A program made the position numbers and the translations under genes. Below are positions 1 through 10,400 of a stretch of DNA of 64,000 nt, piece after piece (position 1 is the stretch's first letter; each line of letters begins with the position of its first letter). The stretch spans positions 7,651,001 through 7,715,000 of the forward strand of contig NZ_CP122458.1 in assembly GCF_032598905.1 (NCBI RefSeq), in the 5' to 3' direction. Under the pieces are notes generated by a model, which made no database searches, was not told the DNA's origin, and saw only the letters and a program-made list of their open reading frames with translations. This DNA comes from Streptomyces sp. 11x1. GTDB taxonomy: Bacteria > Actinomycetota > Actinomycetes > Streptomycetales > Streptomycetaceae.

Positions 1-581
1 TCCCGTTCCAGTACGGCGCGGGCGACCCTCAGCTGGCCGGCGGTGAGGAGGTCGTTCAAGTAGGCGGTCTGGGCAGGGCTCCGCTCGTCGGCACCGGTGC
101 TCCCACGCAGTGCGTCGACGGCGGTCGCGATGTCTTGGTCCAGGATCTTCTCGTACTGCGCCAGCCGAGTCGCGACGGGGGCGGTGCGGAGGCGCGCGCG
201 TTCTCTGAGCTCGTCAATGTCCAGTCCGGGGGGCGGCGCGATGTCCGCGTCCTCGGCCCGCCGCTGCAGTTCACCGACCTTCAACCGCACCGCTTCGTCG
301 GCCGCCGCGCGGGCGCTGCCGAGTGCCTGCCGGAAGCGGGCGGCGCCGTCGCGGAGCTCACGGCAGTCCGTCAGCATGCCGTTGGCAAGCTCGAACTCGC
401 CGGCCTCGAGAAGGCAGTGGTACACCTCGGTCGGGGTGGCCGGGCTGTGGTAGGTGTCGAGCAGGGCCATGGCCAACTGCCTGGGGTCGGGATCCGTGTC
501 CGCCGCGAGTGCGACCAGAACGGCCTGGTGCCGGAATCGGTCGGGCCAGTCGGTGAGCAGGTCACGCAGCGGCATGCTCAT
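1..581 (-). CDS. Hypothetical helical protein, truncated by window edge
   Basis: The reading frame is open from an ATG at 581 to the left edge of the window (at least 193 codons), so the C-terminus is missing. A ribosome binding site (GGAGAC) lies just upstream of the ATG. The visible part is rich in Ala, Leu, Arg and Glu. It looks entirely alpha-helical, with a coiled-coil-like stretch around residues 75-135 and possibly TPR-like helices before it. No catalytic motif was recognised. The gene begins 78 bases after the stop of the PLD-like gene on the same strand, so it is probably the fifth gene of the Mokosh-like operon. Function unknown. Confidence 0.7.
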   Translation of the reverse strand, partial: MSMPLRDLLTDWPDRFRHQAVLVALAADTDPDPRQLAMALLDTYHSPATPTEVYHCLLEAGEFELANGMLTDCRELRDGAARFRQALGSARAAADEAVRLKVGELQRRAEDADIAPPPGLDIDELRERARLRTAPVATRLAQYEKILDQDIATAVDALRGSTGADERSPAQTAYLNDLLTAGQLRVARAVLER

Positions 582-659
582 GTTGTCTCCTGTGTCGATC
601 TGCCGCCGCTTCGTGCGACGCGTTCCGCTTGATGACTCCGATGGGCCGGCTCCGCTCTC

Positions 660-3600
660 TCATTCGACTCCCGCGGCGCGATTCAGCGGGCGCAGGCGGT
701 GCAGCAGGGCGAGGGCGGGCTGTGCGTGCAACGGGCCCAGGGCCTCCGCCTCCCGGAACAGCTCGTCCCAGCGCTCGCGGATGAGCCGGGTGACCTCGTG
801 ATGGTGACCGTCGGTGTCTGCGCTGCTGTCCGGGGTCGTGGCGAGTTCCTCCATGAGCGCGACGACCTCGCGGGCGTTGTCGACGATGCCGCCGGCCCGA
901 TCCGCGTAGCGCATCAGGTTGTAGTTGGTCCACTGGATCGCGGGGTGGTGGCCATCGGCGACGATCTCGTCGAGGTACAGGAGGATGTCCGGGCCGGGCG
1001 GTAGGGCCGACCCGAGTTCCGCGTACGCGTCGGCGGTGCCCGGGCCTGGGGCTCCGGCAACTGCCTGGATGCGGGTCATCAGCCCGTCCGCGGCGAACAG
1101 CTGATCGTGCAGGTAGTAGCCGCCGCGGAAGGCGAAGGTCTGCCGGGCGGGGCGGAAGTCCTCGACGCGCTGCGCCAGTACGTGCCGGGCCTGGGCGACC
1201 TGCTCGGCGCGCCGGGTGCGTTCGGCTTCCGAGGCCAGCTGTCGCAGCGGCAGTGCCCGTCCGGTGGCCTCGTGGTAGGCGACGGCTCTTTCGCCGAGTT
1301 CGCGCCAGACGGCGGGCAGGGGGACCTCAGTGGCATTCGCCGACAGCTCCGCGTAGACGTCCGCGCCCGCCGGGCCGCCCCACAGCAGGAGTTCGGCGAT
1401 GGCCCCGGCCAGGCCCACGGCCCGCTCCTCGCGCCGAGCGGGGAGGCCGAGCGCCGCGTAGTAGAGCGAATCTCCCGTCGGGCCGTATTCGACCGGCACG
1501 GCGACGGTGCTCAGCTCGGGCGACACCGGGCCCGTGCCCGCCGTCAGCGGCGCGAGCAGGTGGGCTTCCACGAAGGCGTGGCGGCGCCAGGCGTCCTCGA
1601 CCAGCCAGTTCGCCCAGCGCTGCCATTGCGGTTCTTCCTGGGACCGGGAGAGGAGCGTCCTGACGGCCTGTCCGCGCAGTTCGACCCATGACTCCGGGGC
1701 CTGCAGGAGTTCCTCCAGGTCCGCCCAGGCGCGGTCCTCCGCCGCTTGGGCCGGTGCTGTCGGCGCGTCCTCGGCCGGTGCGCCGTACCAGTCGGCAATG
1801 CCGAGTTCATGGGTGTGGCGGGCAGCGAAGTCCGCGCTGAGGATCTGCAGGCCGACGTGTCCGCTGAGCATGTCGGCGTCCGTCCGGTGGGATCGGCGGA
1901 CGAGCGGTGAGCAGCTGCCGACGACGACCGCCCGGTCGCACACCACCGACCGTGTAGTCGCCCTGCCGTGGCGCAGTGTCCTTGTGCGGCGGACGGCGGC
2001 GGTGAGTTGCTCGAAGGCTTCGGAGGTGGCGGGGCCGGCCGGTACCGGGTGGAAGAGGTGCACGGTCGCGCCGTCGTCGAGCTGTGCCTGCAGGTGGCGT
2101 CCGAGGGCATCGCCGCAGGCTTCGTGCTCGGCGTCGTCGTCCGTGACGGCGATTCGGCGGGCGTCGGAGTGGAGCGCCTGGTGGATCAAGGACTGGTATT
2201 CGGCGTCCTCGGCCATCAGGACCACTGGAACTCCGGTGTGGAGGCCCTCGATCGCATTGGTTAGCCGCGTGGCGGTGTCTCGCCAGTCCGCGGCCCAGCG
2301 GATCCGGGCGGCTGCGCTGTCCCGGGTGGCTTCCTCGGGAAGCTCGGGCAGGCCGCGGGCGACCGGCGCGGGGGCCGGCTCGGTGCCGGTGTTCCGGCCG
2401 AGGTCTTCCGGCCGGAACGCGATCCGGCGGCCGGTCTGCCAGTGCGGGAAGAACCGGCGTGCCCAGATGAGCAGGTCCACGACGCACCGTGCGGGTTCGG
2501 CGGCGCCCTCGGCGCGTTGGACGAGCACGCAGCCGCCGGGGTCGCCGGTCAGCAGGCTGCGGGAGCCGATGCAGGCCTGTTCGTCGTCTTGGACCATCAG
2601 GCTGGCTCGGATGCGGGCACTGCGGTCGCCGAAGATCATCTGGTCGCCGTACCGGATCTTGAGGTCGTGGAGCGCGTTGGCCACCTTGTCGGGGAGGGCT
2701 GCGTTCACCGCGGTGCCCCACAGGAGCACGACGGTGACTCCCCGTTCGAGGGCGTCCTCGAGGTCCGGCAGGATCTCCTTGAGTTGCCCGTACTCGATGG
2801 TCGGGGCGGCGATGACGATCTGGTGGTGGGCCGATCGGATGAGGTCGGACCTGGTCCAACGGACTCCTTCGCCGACCGAGACCGGTTCGGCCGCAGCCCG
2901 GAACCCGGCCAGATAGTCGATGCGTTCGCCGAGTCTGCGGGCGGCAGTCTGGAGTTCCTCGTGGGCCAGCTTCAGCTTGGTCGCCGATGTGGCCGCTGCT
3001 GCGTCCGCGAGCCGGGTGAGTCGGCTGCCGAGGTAGGCGAGGTCGGTACGGGCCGGACGACTAGGCTCGGCCTTGCCCCGGAGCCTGTCGATGAAGGGGT
3101 GGGGCGGGTCCTGTTCGGCAAGGACCGCGATCTCGTTCCGAAACCGGTCCCTGGCCTGCTGGTTCCATTCGGAGTCGTCGGAGATCTCGACGGAGAGACG
3201 CCCTGTGTCGAAGTCGCTGTGCACGGTGCCGCGCACGGACAGCCAGCGCATCGAGCCGTCGGTGCTGAGCAGCGGGTTGCCGAAGGAGACGTCGAGGACG
3301 TTCTGGCGGAGGCCGCGGCTGCGGCGGTCGTACCGGATGACCGAGCGCACGGCGCGCAGCAGTTCGCCGCGCGGCAGGTCGTCGGTGCCGATGCCTTGGC
3401 GGACCGGGACCTCGATGGCTCCGGCGGGCGGGGACGACAGGGACGAGGCGTAGGTGAACACGCTGCCGGTGATCGGCTCGTAGACGAATTTCCGCTGTTC
3501 CTGCTGGACTCCCGCGCTCGCGAGGGCAGAGCCCTGGGCGATCAGGTCCCTCGCGGTGTCGGTGAGTTCGAGTCGGCCCTCGGAGAAGTCCACCGAGACG

Positions 3601-3803
3601 TAGCCTTTGGTCCACAGACCGTGCACGACGTCGAGCATCACCCGGTGGGGCAGGGTGAACAGGTCGGCAAGGTCGGCGACCGTCCGACGGTCGGCGGCGA
3701 CGGCCCGGGCGGCCAGTCCCTCCAGGGTGGTTGCGCCGTGCTCGGGACCGAGCACCAGGGTGAGGGTGACGGCGCGGACGGGGACAGCAATGGTGACAAT
3801 CAT
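660..3803 (-). CDS. mkoB: Winged-helix and double PLD-like domain protein (Mokosh MkoB-like)
   Basis: A 1047-residue protein. Residues 25-95 look like a winged helix-turn-helix. Two phospholipase D-like halves follow, at about 315-420 and 515-635. The expected HxK(x4)D(x6)GS motifs are degraded. In the first half, Arg and Ser (residues 399-401) stand where His and Lys belong, followed by DD and GS (413-414). In the second half, His612-Gly-Arg614, Asp623 and Gly629-Ser630 remain but the Lys is Arg. The start ATG overlaps the stop of the helicase gene as ATGA, so the two are translationally coupled. A helicase-kinase paired with a PLD protein is the hallmark of Mokosh type I phage defence. Here the PLD unit may be a DNA/RNA-binding or weakly active nuclease subunit (inference). 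The C-terminal 400 residues are helical and unassigned. Confidence 0.75.
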   Translation of the reverse strand: MIVTIAVPVRAVTLTLVLGPEHGATTLEGLAARAVAADRRTVADLADLFTLPHRVMLDVVHGLWTKGYVSVDFSEGRLELTDTARDLIAQGSALASAGVQQEQRKFVYEPITGSVFTYASSLSSPPAGAIEVPVRQGIGTDDLPRGELLRAVRSVIRYDRRSRGLRQNVLDVSFGNPLLSTDGSMRWLSVRGTVHSDFDTGRLSVEISDDSEWNQQARDRFRNEIAVLAEQDPPHPFIDRLRGKAEPSRPARTDLAYLGSRLTRLADAAAATSATKLKLAHEELQTAARRLGERIDYLAGFRAAAEPVSVGEGVRWTRSDLIRSAHHQIVIAAPTIEYGQLKEILPDLEDALERGVTVVLLWGTAVNAALPDKVANALHDLKIRYGDQMIFGDRSARIRASLMVQDDEQACIGSRSLLTGDPGGCVLVQRAEGAAEPARCVVDLLIWARRFFPHWQTGRRIAFRPEDLGRNTGTEPAPAPVARGLPELPEEATRDSAAARIRWAADWRDTATRLTNAIEGLHTGVPVVLMAEDAEYQSLIHQALHSDARRIAVTDDDAEHEACGDALGRHLQAQLDDGATVHLFHPVPAGPATSEAFEQLTAAVRRTRTLRHGRATTRSVVCDRAVVVGSCSPLVRRSHRTDADMLSGHVGLQILSADFAARHTHELGIADWYGAPAEDAPTAPAQAAEDRAWADLEELLQAPESWVELRGQAVRTLLSRSQEEPQWQRWANWLVEDAWRRHAFVEAHLLAPLTAGTGPVSPELSTVAVPVEYGPTGDSLYYAALGLPARREERAVGLAGAIAELLLWGGPAGADVYAELSANATEVPLPAVWRELGERAVAYHEATGRALPLRQLASEAERTRRAEQVAQARHVLAQRVEDFRPARQTFAFRGGYYLHDQLFAADGLMTRIQAVAGAPGPGTADAYAELGSALPPGPDILLYLDEIVADGHHPAIQWTNYNLMRYADRAGGIVDNAREVVALMEELATTPDSSADTDGHHHEVTRLIRERWDELFREAEALGPLHAQPALALLHRLRPLNRAAGVE

Positions 3804-6800
3804 CCGAGCGGCTCCTGCACGGCGTCCCTGATCTTTCCGATGCGGCGGAAGACCGTGGTGACGTGCTTCCAGGCCTCGCCGCCGTGCTCCTCGAAGTGGG
3901 GCAGGTCGCCGACCACGACGAGCAGTTTGCGGGCCCTGGACAGCAGGACGTTGACGAGTTCGGCCTGCGCCACGTGCCCGACGTTGTGGCGGACGTCCGG
4001 GCCCTGCACGGTGGAGCGGACTAGTGAGACGATCACCAGGTCCGCCTCCTGTCCCTGGAACGAGTGAACCGTGTGCACGCGATTCCGCAGGTTTCCGAAC
4101 TGCCCTAGGACGCGCACCTGTTGGCTGTACGGGGTAAGCACGGCAAGGTCCAGGGAGTCGCTGTCGGCGGTGTCGGCGAGCTGCTCCACGAGCTCGGTGA
4201 CCAGCTTCGCCTCGCCGTCGTTCCTCCAGTACGGCTTGTCGGTGCAGTCACGGCGGTGCGAGGTGTCGAGCCAGACCAGGGGGCTGCCCGCGATGTACGG
4301 AGGTGTGGTCAGCTCGTGGCGCTTGGCGTATCCGGTGAGCGGGGTGACGAGGAAGGTCTCGGGCAGGCCTGTCGGGTCGTACTTCACCTCGCCGTCCTCG
4401 CCGCGTTGCTGGTAGAAGGCCCGCGCCACGGGTTCGGCGATGTCGGGGTGCATACGGAACTGCTGCTCGAGCTTGTCCAGGGGCGAGCCGGGTCGATGCT
4501 GCTGCTCGTCCTCCTTGAAGAGCGTCCCGAACAGCTCGAGGTGGGCGAGGTAGCTCTCGGCCATCTCGACGTGGCGGGCGACCTGTACATTGCCGCTCTT
4601 CCGTAGCGTCTCGAGGAAGTTGCGCACGTCGGTGGCCCGGTGCGGGCCGAGCTGGCGGTGGTCGCCGATGAGCGTCCACCGCACGCCGAGCACCAGCGGC
4701 ATGATGATCTCGGTGGGCCAGGCCTTGGCCGCCTCCTCGATGAGCACCCAGTCGAAGATGTCGGAGGCGTCTCGGATCTCCTCGCTGAGCGTGCCGGCGA
4801 TCGAGCAGGTCGCGAGGACGATGTTGGCACCGGCCTTGATCCTGTCGGAGACCTCCAGCAGGTTGTTGTCGACCAGGTCTGCCCACTCCTGGGCGAGCCT
4901 TAGCTCCGCCCGGCCGATGCCCGCCCCGCCCGGGCCGAGGGCCGCCATTCGCTGGGCGGCTTGGCGGATGTCGTCCCTGAGACTCTCGGAGAGTCGCGTC
5001 AGCGTGTACGGCTGGAGGGCCGGCGGCAGGCTGTCCAATCCCCGCGAGTCCGGGATTTCCCGTAGCAGCAGTACTCGCCGTTCGTCGAGTTCGGTCCGCA
5101 GCTGTTCGGTGAGCCGCAGCCCGAGGTGGTCGAGCGCACCGTTCGACTGCGCGCTCACCAGGACCCGTGCCCCGGGCTCGGCCCGCAGGTAGCGCTGGAC
5201 GGCGCGGGTCGCGACGGTCGTCTTGCCGGTGCCGGGCGGGCCCTGGAGGGCGAAGAAGGGGTGGGTCTCCAGCATCCTTCCGATGATCTTCCGGGCCTTG
5301 TCCGTCAGTTGCGGGCGCTCGTCGGAATCATCCGGGTGCCACTGGCCCCGGTTGATGGTGATCGACGAGGGCGAGTGCAGGGCGCGCATCAGCCCCGGTT
5401 TCTGCCGCATCGCCTCCACGCCGCGCGCCATCCGGCTGAACTGGATCGCCGTGCCCCGGTCCTGCGCGGGCCGCAGCCAGCCGACGGGCGGAAGCCGCCG
5501 CGCGTCGGAGGCACGCACCTCCACGGTGTCTGCGTCCTTGCGGCCGACCAGGGTGACGTGCACCCGGTCGCGGCCGAAGTACGGGGTGCCCTCCCCGGCC
5601 ACCACGTCGAGGGCGACCTCGCCGTGCTTCTCCGCTTGCTCGGCCAGGAGGGAGGCCGCGAAGTCGCCGAGTGCCGGGCGCCGCCGGGGATCGGCCGCGA
5701 AGGCGGTCAGCAAGGGGTTGCTGTGCCGGTACTCGGGGTCGCGGTCACGATCGATCTGCAGGATGTGGGTGCTGCCGCTGCTGCCCTCCGCGACTCTGGT
5801 GTACGGGTACTGCCGGGCCCGTTGCATGACGCCCTGGTAGTCGAGCATGAACTCCATGGACCTCAGCAACTGCTGGTTCCTGGGGTCGTGAGCGGCCCGG
5901 CCGGCCTTCACGGCCTCAGTCAGCGGCATCCAGTCGGGGCGGCCCTCGAAGTGGGCGCTGAGATCCTGCCGGGCGCGGTACGCGACGAGATCTATCCTGC
6001 CGATCCGGCGTCGCGGCCGGGCCGCCAGGATCTCCTGGGCGAATCGTCGGTCGACCAGGTACTTGATGACCAGTGTGCGGGTGTGCCGGGTCTGGATCTG
6101 CCCGGAGAGCGTCTCGTCGTAGAGGAACGCGCAGAACCAGACGGCCTGTTCGCCGATCAGCGCCCACTCGGCCTGTTGCAGGCGCTCCTCGCGCCCGGAG
6201 ACGAAGCCCTTCGCGCCGCCCGGGGACCACACCAGTTCGGCCTGTCGCAACTCCCACTTGAGGAATTCCCGGAGCTCGTCGCGTCCGGTGGGTTCCTCGG
6301 GGCTGTGGGCGATCCACTGGCGCTGTCGGTACACGGTGTCAACGGACTCGGCCGGCATGAATGCGACCAGGTACGGCTGCCGTTCGGGGTCGATGTCCTC
6401 CCATAGACCGCAGATCGACCCCCAGTGCTCCTCCAACGAGCGGGCCACTTCGAACGAGGAGCGCCTCGCGCCGGGCTCCGGGTCGAGCATCCCGAGTAGG
6501 ACCCGGACCAGTTCCCGGGGGATGCCCCGGCCGGACTGGGTCTGCAGATGCTGGCGCATCTTCGTGTGCAGGGTCTCCAGGACACCGAGCAACTCGCCCG
6601 GACCGGCGGTGGAGACCGCCGTGTACGACTCCGGAAGTGTTTCGGCGAGCGACCCGCAGAACAGTTCCCAGCCAAAGACGCCGAGGCCGAAGACGTCCGT
6701 GCTGCTCCAGTCGCGTCGGGGCTCGGGCACCTCATCGAAGAGCGACGGCCATGTCTCAGGCGCGAGGTAGGCCAGGTGATGGGCGCGTTCGATGCCGGCG

Positions 6801-7465
6801 GGCTGCTCCAGGTAGAGCGCGTTCATTAGGGTGCGGTACTCGTCGTTCCTCGACGGCGCGTACAGGGTCCTGACCAGGTTGCCGAGCAGCGCGCTCATCT
6901 CGAACCGTCCGAGGGCGAAGGCGTACCGGCCATCGCCGTTCTGGCGGATGGTGATTGCGCCGGGAGTCAGGTTCCGGTGCAGGATCCGGGCTCCGTGCAA
7001 CTGGCTGAGCGCGTCGACGAGGAGGCTGTACTGCTCGAAGGCGAGGCTGCGGTTGTCCCTGACCCATTGCGGGAAGTCGTCCCGGACCCAGGCTTCGCTC
7101 AGCCGGGTGCCGATCTGGCGCGTCATGGTGAAGGCGACGCCGAGTCCGGCGTCGAGTCCCCCGTCGACGATCTCCGGCAGCGCGGGGTGTCCGATCGCTT
7201 GGAGGCGCAGGAGGTTGCGGACCTCGTGCTCCCAGAGCTCGCCTGCCACGCCGAAGATGTTGCCGAACAGGAAGGCGTCGAAGAGGTCGGACTCGTCCCC
7301 GGGGCGCTGGAGCGTGGCCCACAGCATGCGGTCGCCGATCGGTTCGGGCGTCTTGACGCACTCGTACGGGCCGTAGGGCGCGTCCTTCCCCACGAACAGC
7401 TTGTCAATGATCTCCTGAGGGCTCGCGCCGTCGAATGCCACCATCCGGAAACTGACTCCCCTCAT
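3800..7465 (-). CDS. mkoA: Pseudokinase-SF1 (Upf1-like) helicase fusion, Mokosh MkoA-like
   Basis: A 1221-residue protein. The frame stays open upstream to 8779, but the start at 7465 overlaps the upstream stop as ATGA and begins where protein-like sequence begins. Residues 30-350 have a protein-kinase fold with an APE motif (LAPE, about 234-237). The catalytic loop reads HRN (163-165) instead of HRD, and the DFG position reads GRF (186-188), so it is probably a pseudokinase. The SF1B helicase occupies about 720-1200: Walker A GPPGTGKTT (742-750), motif II EEAA near 900, motif III GDHRQLGP, motif V HSFQGQEAD and motif VI LLSRAR. This is the Upf1/DNA2 (AAA_11/AAA_12) signature. Kinase plus this helicase, next to a PLD protein, matches Mokosh type I. 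Predicted role: sensing or unwinding phage RNA or DNA intermediates. Confidence 0.85.
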   Translation of the reverse strand: MRGVSFRMVAFDGASPQEIIDKLFVGKDAPYGPYECVKTPEPIGDRMLWATLQRPGDESDLFDAFLFGNIFGVAGELWEHEVRNLLRLQAIGHPALPEIVDGGLDAGLGVAFTMTRQIGTRLSEAWVRDDFPQWVRDNRSLAFEQYSLLVDALSQLHGARILHRNLTPGAITIRQNGDGRYAFALGRFEMSALLGNLVRTLYAPSRNDEYRTLMNALYLEQPAGIERAHHLAYLAPETWPSLFDEVPEPRRDWSSTDVFGLGVFGWELFCGSLAETLPESYTAVSTAGPGELLGVLETLHTKMRQHLQTQSGRGIPRELVRVLLGMLDPEPGARRSSFEVARSLEEHWGSICGLWEDIDPERQPYLVAFMPAESVDTVYRQRQWIAHSPEEPTGRDELREFLKWELRQAELVWSPGGAKGFVSGREERLQQAEWALIGEQAVWFCAFLYDETLSGQIQTRHTRTLVIKYLVDRRFAQEILAARPRRRIGRIDLVAYRARQDLSAHFEGRPDWMPLTEAVKAGRAAHDPRNQQLLRSMEFMLDYQGVMQRARQYPYTRVAEGSSGSTHILQIDRDRDPEYRHSNPLLTAFAADPRRRPALGDFAASLLAEQAEKHGEVALDVVAGEGTPYFGRDRVHVTLVGRKDADTVEVRASDARRLPPVGWLRPAQDRGTAIQFSRMARGVEAMRQKPGLMRALHSPSSITINRGQWHPDDSDERPQLTDKARKIIGRMLETHPFFALQGPPGTGKTTVATRAVQRYLRAEPGARVLVSAQSNGALDHLGLRLTEQLRTELDERRVLLLREIPDSRGLDSLPPALQPYTLTRLSESLRDDIRQAAQRMAALGPGGAGIGRAELRLAQEWADLVDNNLLEVSDRIKAGANIVLATCSIAGTLSEEIRDASDIFDWVLIEEAAKAWPTEIIMPLVLGVRWTLIGDHRQLGPHRATDVRNFLETLRKSGNVQVARHVEMAESYLAHLELFGTLFKEDEQQHRPGSPLDKLEQQFRMHPDIAEPVARAFYQQRGEDGEVKYDPTGLPETFLVTPLTGYAKRHELTTPPYIAGSPLVWLDTSHRRDCTDKPYWRNDGEAKLVTELVEQLADTADSDSLDLAVLTPYSQQVRVLGQFGNLRNRVHTVHSFQGQEADLVIVSLVRSTVQGPDVRHNVGHVAQAELVNVLLSRARKLLVVVGDLPHFEEHGGEAWKHVTTVFRRIGKIRDAVQEPLG

Positions 7466-10400
7466 GCCTGCCGCTCGTTCGGCGCCGTCTCCAGCACCAC
7501 CACTCCGTCCTCGACCGCCACGGCGGTCCGCCCGCGGTCGAGTGCCGCCCGGTCCCGTACGGGTGCCCCCAGGTTGTCCGGCAGGCCGACGTCCCATGGG
7601 GGCAGCGGCGCGGGCCTGGCGCCGTCGGTCCGACGCTCGGCTCCGTCGGCGGCGGCGAAGGTCCGTTCCGTGCCGTCGTCCCAGCGGACCGTGATCAGTT
7701 CTTCGCCGTCGGCGGCGAGCATGCGGGTGACGCGTTGCCCGCCCGCGGTTCCGACGGGAAGGCCGGCCGCCTCGTGGGGCGTCGGGTCCCAGACCCGGAT
7801 CCGGGTGTCCAGCGAGCTGGCCGTGACCGGGAGGGCGGTGGCCTCCGCGAGGCCGGGTGGTCCGGCGACGGTGGCGAGTCGGGCCCCGCCGACGGGTCCG
7901 TCGGCACGGATCTCGGTGATGCTGCTGCGGGTGGTGAGGTCCCACAGCCGGAGGACGCCGTCCCTGGTCGCGGTCAGCAGCCGCGGGGTGTCGCCGGGGC
8001 CAGCGATACCGGCGAGGGTGACCAGGTCGGCCGCTCCGGTGGCCATGGGAGCGTCGTCGTGCACCAAGCGGTCGTCCCCGTCGACGGTCCAGAAGGTCAC
8101 TTGGCGCGCGCCGTTCGCCGTGTCGGCGCCGGCCAGACGTGCCGGCCGCCCGGCACCGGGCAGCAGGGTGAGCGAAACCTGCGAGTCGGCCGTGGGTACC
8201 TTCGCCACCCGTCTCGGCTTCTCCCCCGTGACGTCCCAGAGGACGAGGTGGGTGTCGGTGCTGGTGACCACGCGCCGCGCGTCGACCGCGACGACGGTGT
8301 GCGGGTTGCCGTAGGGCTGGGCAGGGTGGGGGCGCGGCGCCTGCTCGTCGAGGTCGACCACGGCGACGTAGCGCTGCGGCCCGACCAGCGTCAACCGCCC
8401 GCTCCCACCCGGCGCGACGGCCATGCCCGTCACGAAGGTCGGCGTGTCGAACTCGGCGACCTTCTGCGGTCCGGCGGAGACATCCCACACGCGAACGGTC
8501 TGATTGCCGTGGGCGACGGCCACCAGCGGCCCTCGGCCGTTGTCGGTCGGGGGGAGGGCGGCCAGCGCCGTCAGTCCCGCGCGGGGCGGACCTGGTACGA
8601 CCGCGATTGGAGCGTGGCTGAACCACGGATCCCAGACCATGACCGAGCCGTCCTCCGCCCCACTGACGAACCTGGGGCTGCCTTCGTTCCAGGAGGCCAG
8701 GGCGCGGACCGGCCGAGTGTGCCCGCCGAGGGTCAGGTGCGGGGCGTGGCGACGCAGCAGCCCCCAGCTCACCCACCACGACGCCCCGGGACCTGCCTGG
8801 GGCAGCCGACCGGTGGTACGCAGCGCACCCAGCTGGCGCAGTCCCGGTCGGTCGGCGGGCCGGGCGGCGCGGATCAGCGGGGCCGCGGTCAGGCTGCCCA
8901 GCACTTCCGGGGGGAGGTTCTCGGCGAGGCCTCCCGCAGGAAGCGTCAGGCGGGCCGCGAGGACGTCCCGGCCGAGATCGGGTAGCGCCGTCTCGTCCAG
9001 GGCGCGCGTGGACGCCGCCAGTTCGCGCCAGCCTGCGAGTCCCGCGGCGGCGGCGTGGCCGGAGAGATGGCGTGCGAGGTAGCCGTTGGCCGGGCTGTCG
9101 GACAACTCGGCGCCGTGCTCGACGAGTTCGGTCAGGGCGCGGACGACGGCGACCCTGCGGCCGGCCCCGGACTGTGCCCTGAGCGCATCGGCGAACGTGC
9201 GGTGGACGAGCCGGTGCACGGTCTGCCGTTCGTCACCGTCGAGCAGGACGTAGGCGGCGGCGCGGTCGAGCAGGCGGGTGATGTCGGTGTCGGCGGGGGC
9301 GGCGCCGTCCGGGGCGAATGCCCCGGCGATGGTGGCCCACACCTGGTCCGCGCGTGGCACGCCGCGGCCGCGGGTGTGGGCGAGGGCCGCGAGTAGGTGT
9401 TCCGCGGCGGGGAATTCGTCGGTGATGCGCGCGAGCGCACTGTCCAGGAGTCCGCGCCCGTCCTGGGTCAGCAGCCGATCGAGGTCCGGGCGAAGGCTGG
9501 GGGTGAGCAGCTCGGGTCGGTGCTCGATCTCCTGGACGACGAGCGCCGTCTGAAGGAACTGCCAGGACCCGTCCGCGACGCGTTCCGCCGCGGTCTCCGC
9601 GACGGACGCCACGGCCTCCGGATTCCCGAGCTCCTGCAGGCTCGCCGCGACATAGCTGCGGGCCGCTGCCGGATCTCCTGCCAGTCGGTGCGCCCGCGCC
9701 TGCCCGGTTCCCTCGCCGAGTGCGTCGAGCAGCGTCCGCCCCGGTGCTGCTCCCGGTGCTGACGGTGCTGCGTCGGGGCGGGTGCCGACGATCAGCCGGA
9801 CGCCGGGCAGCTGGGCCAGCTCGCGCAGCAGGTCGGCGACGAGCAGCGGCTCGTCCGCTTCATCGAGGGCGTCGGCGAGGACGTGCACCGGTCCGCGCTT
9901 GCGCAGTGCGGCTTCGAGTGCGATGAGGCGGCTCTCGGCGGAGAGCCCGGACACGAGGGTGTCCGGGGTGCTGAACACGGTGGCGAGCCGTTCGATCACC
10001 TCGTGGGGATCGGCTCCGGCGAGGTGCAGGACCGCGTCGAACGGCGGCAGTCCGAGTCCTTGCTGGAGCCTTTCGCCGAAACCCGCTGTCTCCAGTTCCT
10101 TGCCGATCTCCAGATGCGCGTGCATCAGCAGGTTGCCGAGGAACGCTGACTTGCCGACGCCGGGGTCGCCGGTGACGGCGAGGATGTCCGGTGCTGCGGT
10201 GTCGGCGAGCCACGCGGCGACTGCTTCCCGGTCGGCGGTGCGGCCGGTGAATCCCCAGGACAGCTCGGCGGACCCACTGCACACTCCCTTGTGCAGGAAA
10301 TGGGCGAGCGCGCTGTCGTCCGATGCGTCGAGCAGGCGGTGGAGGCGCTGGTAGTCCTCGACCGTGGCAGTGACCGGCAGCGGCCGCACGGGGCGCCGGC

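Noticed and set aside
2442..4067. 541-codon plus-strand open frame
   Set aside because: It is antisense to the PLD-like and helicase genes. It is rich in Gly, Val and Arg as expected of reverse-frame reading of high-GC genes, and has no domain.
7466..8779. Upstream extension of the helicase reading frame by 438 codons
   Set aside because: The extension overlaps the caspase/WD40 gene in another frame and is Arg/Gly/Pro-rich without structure. The ATGA overlap at 7465 gives a natural start.
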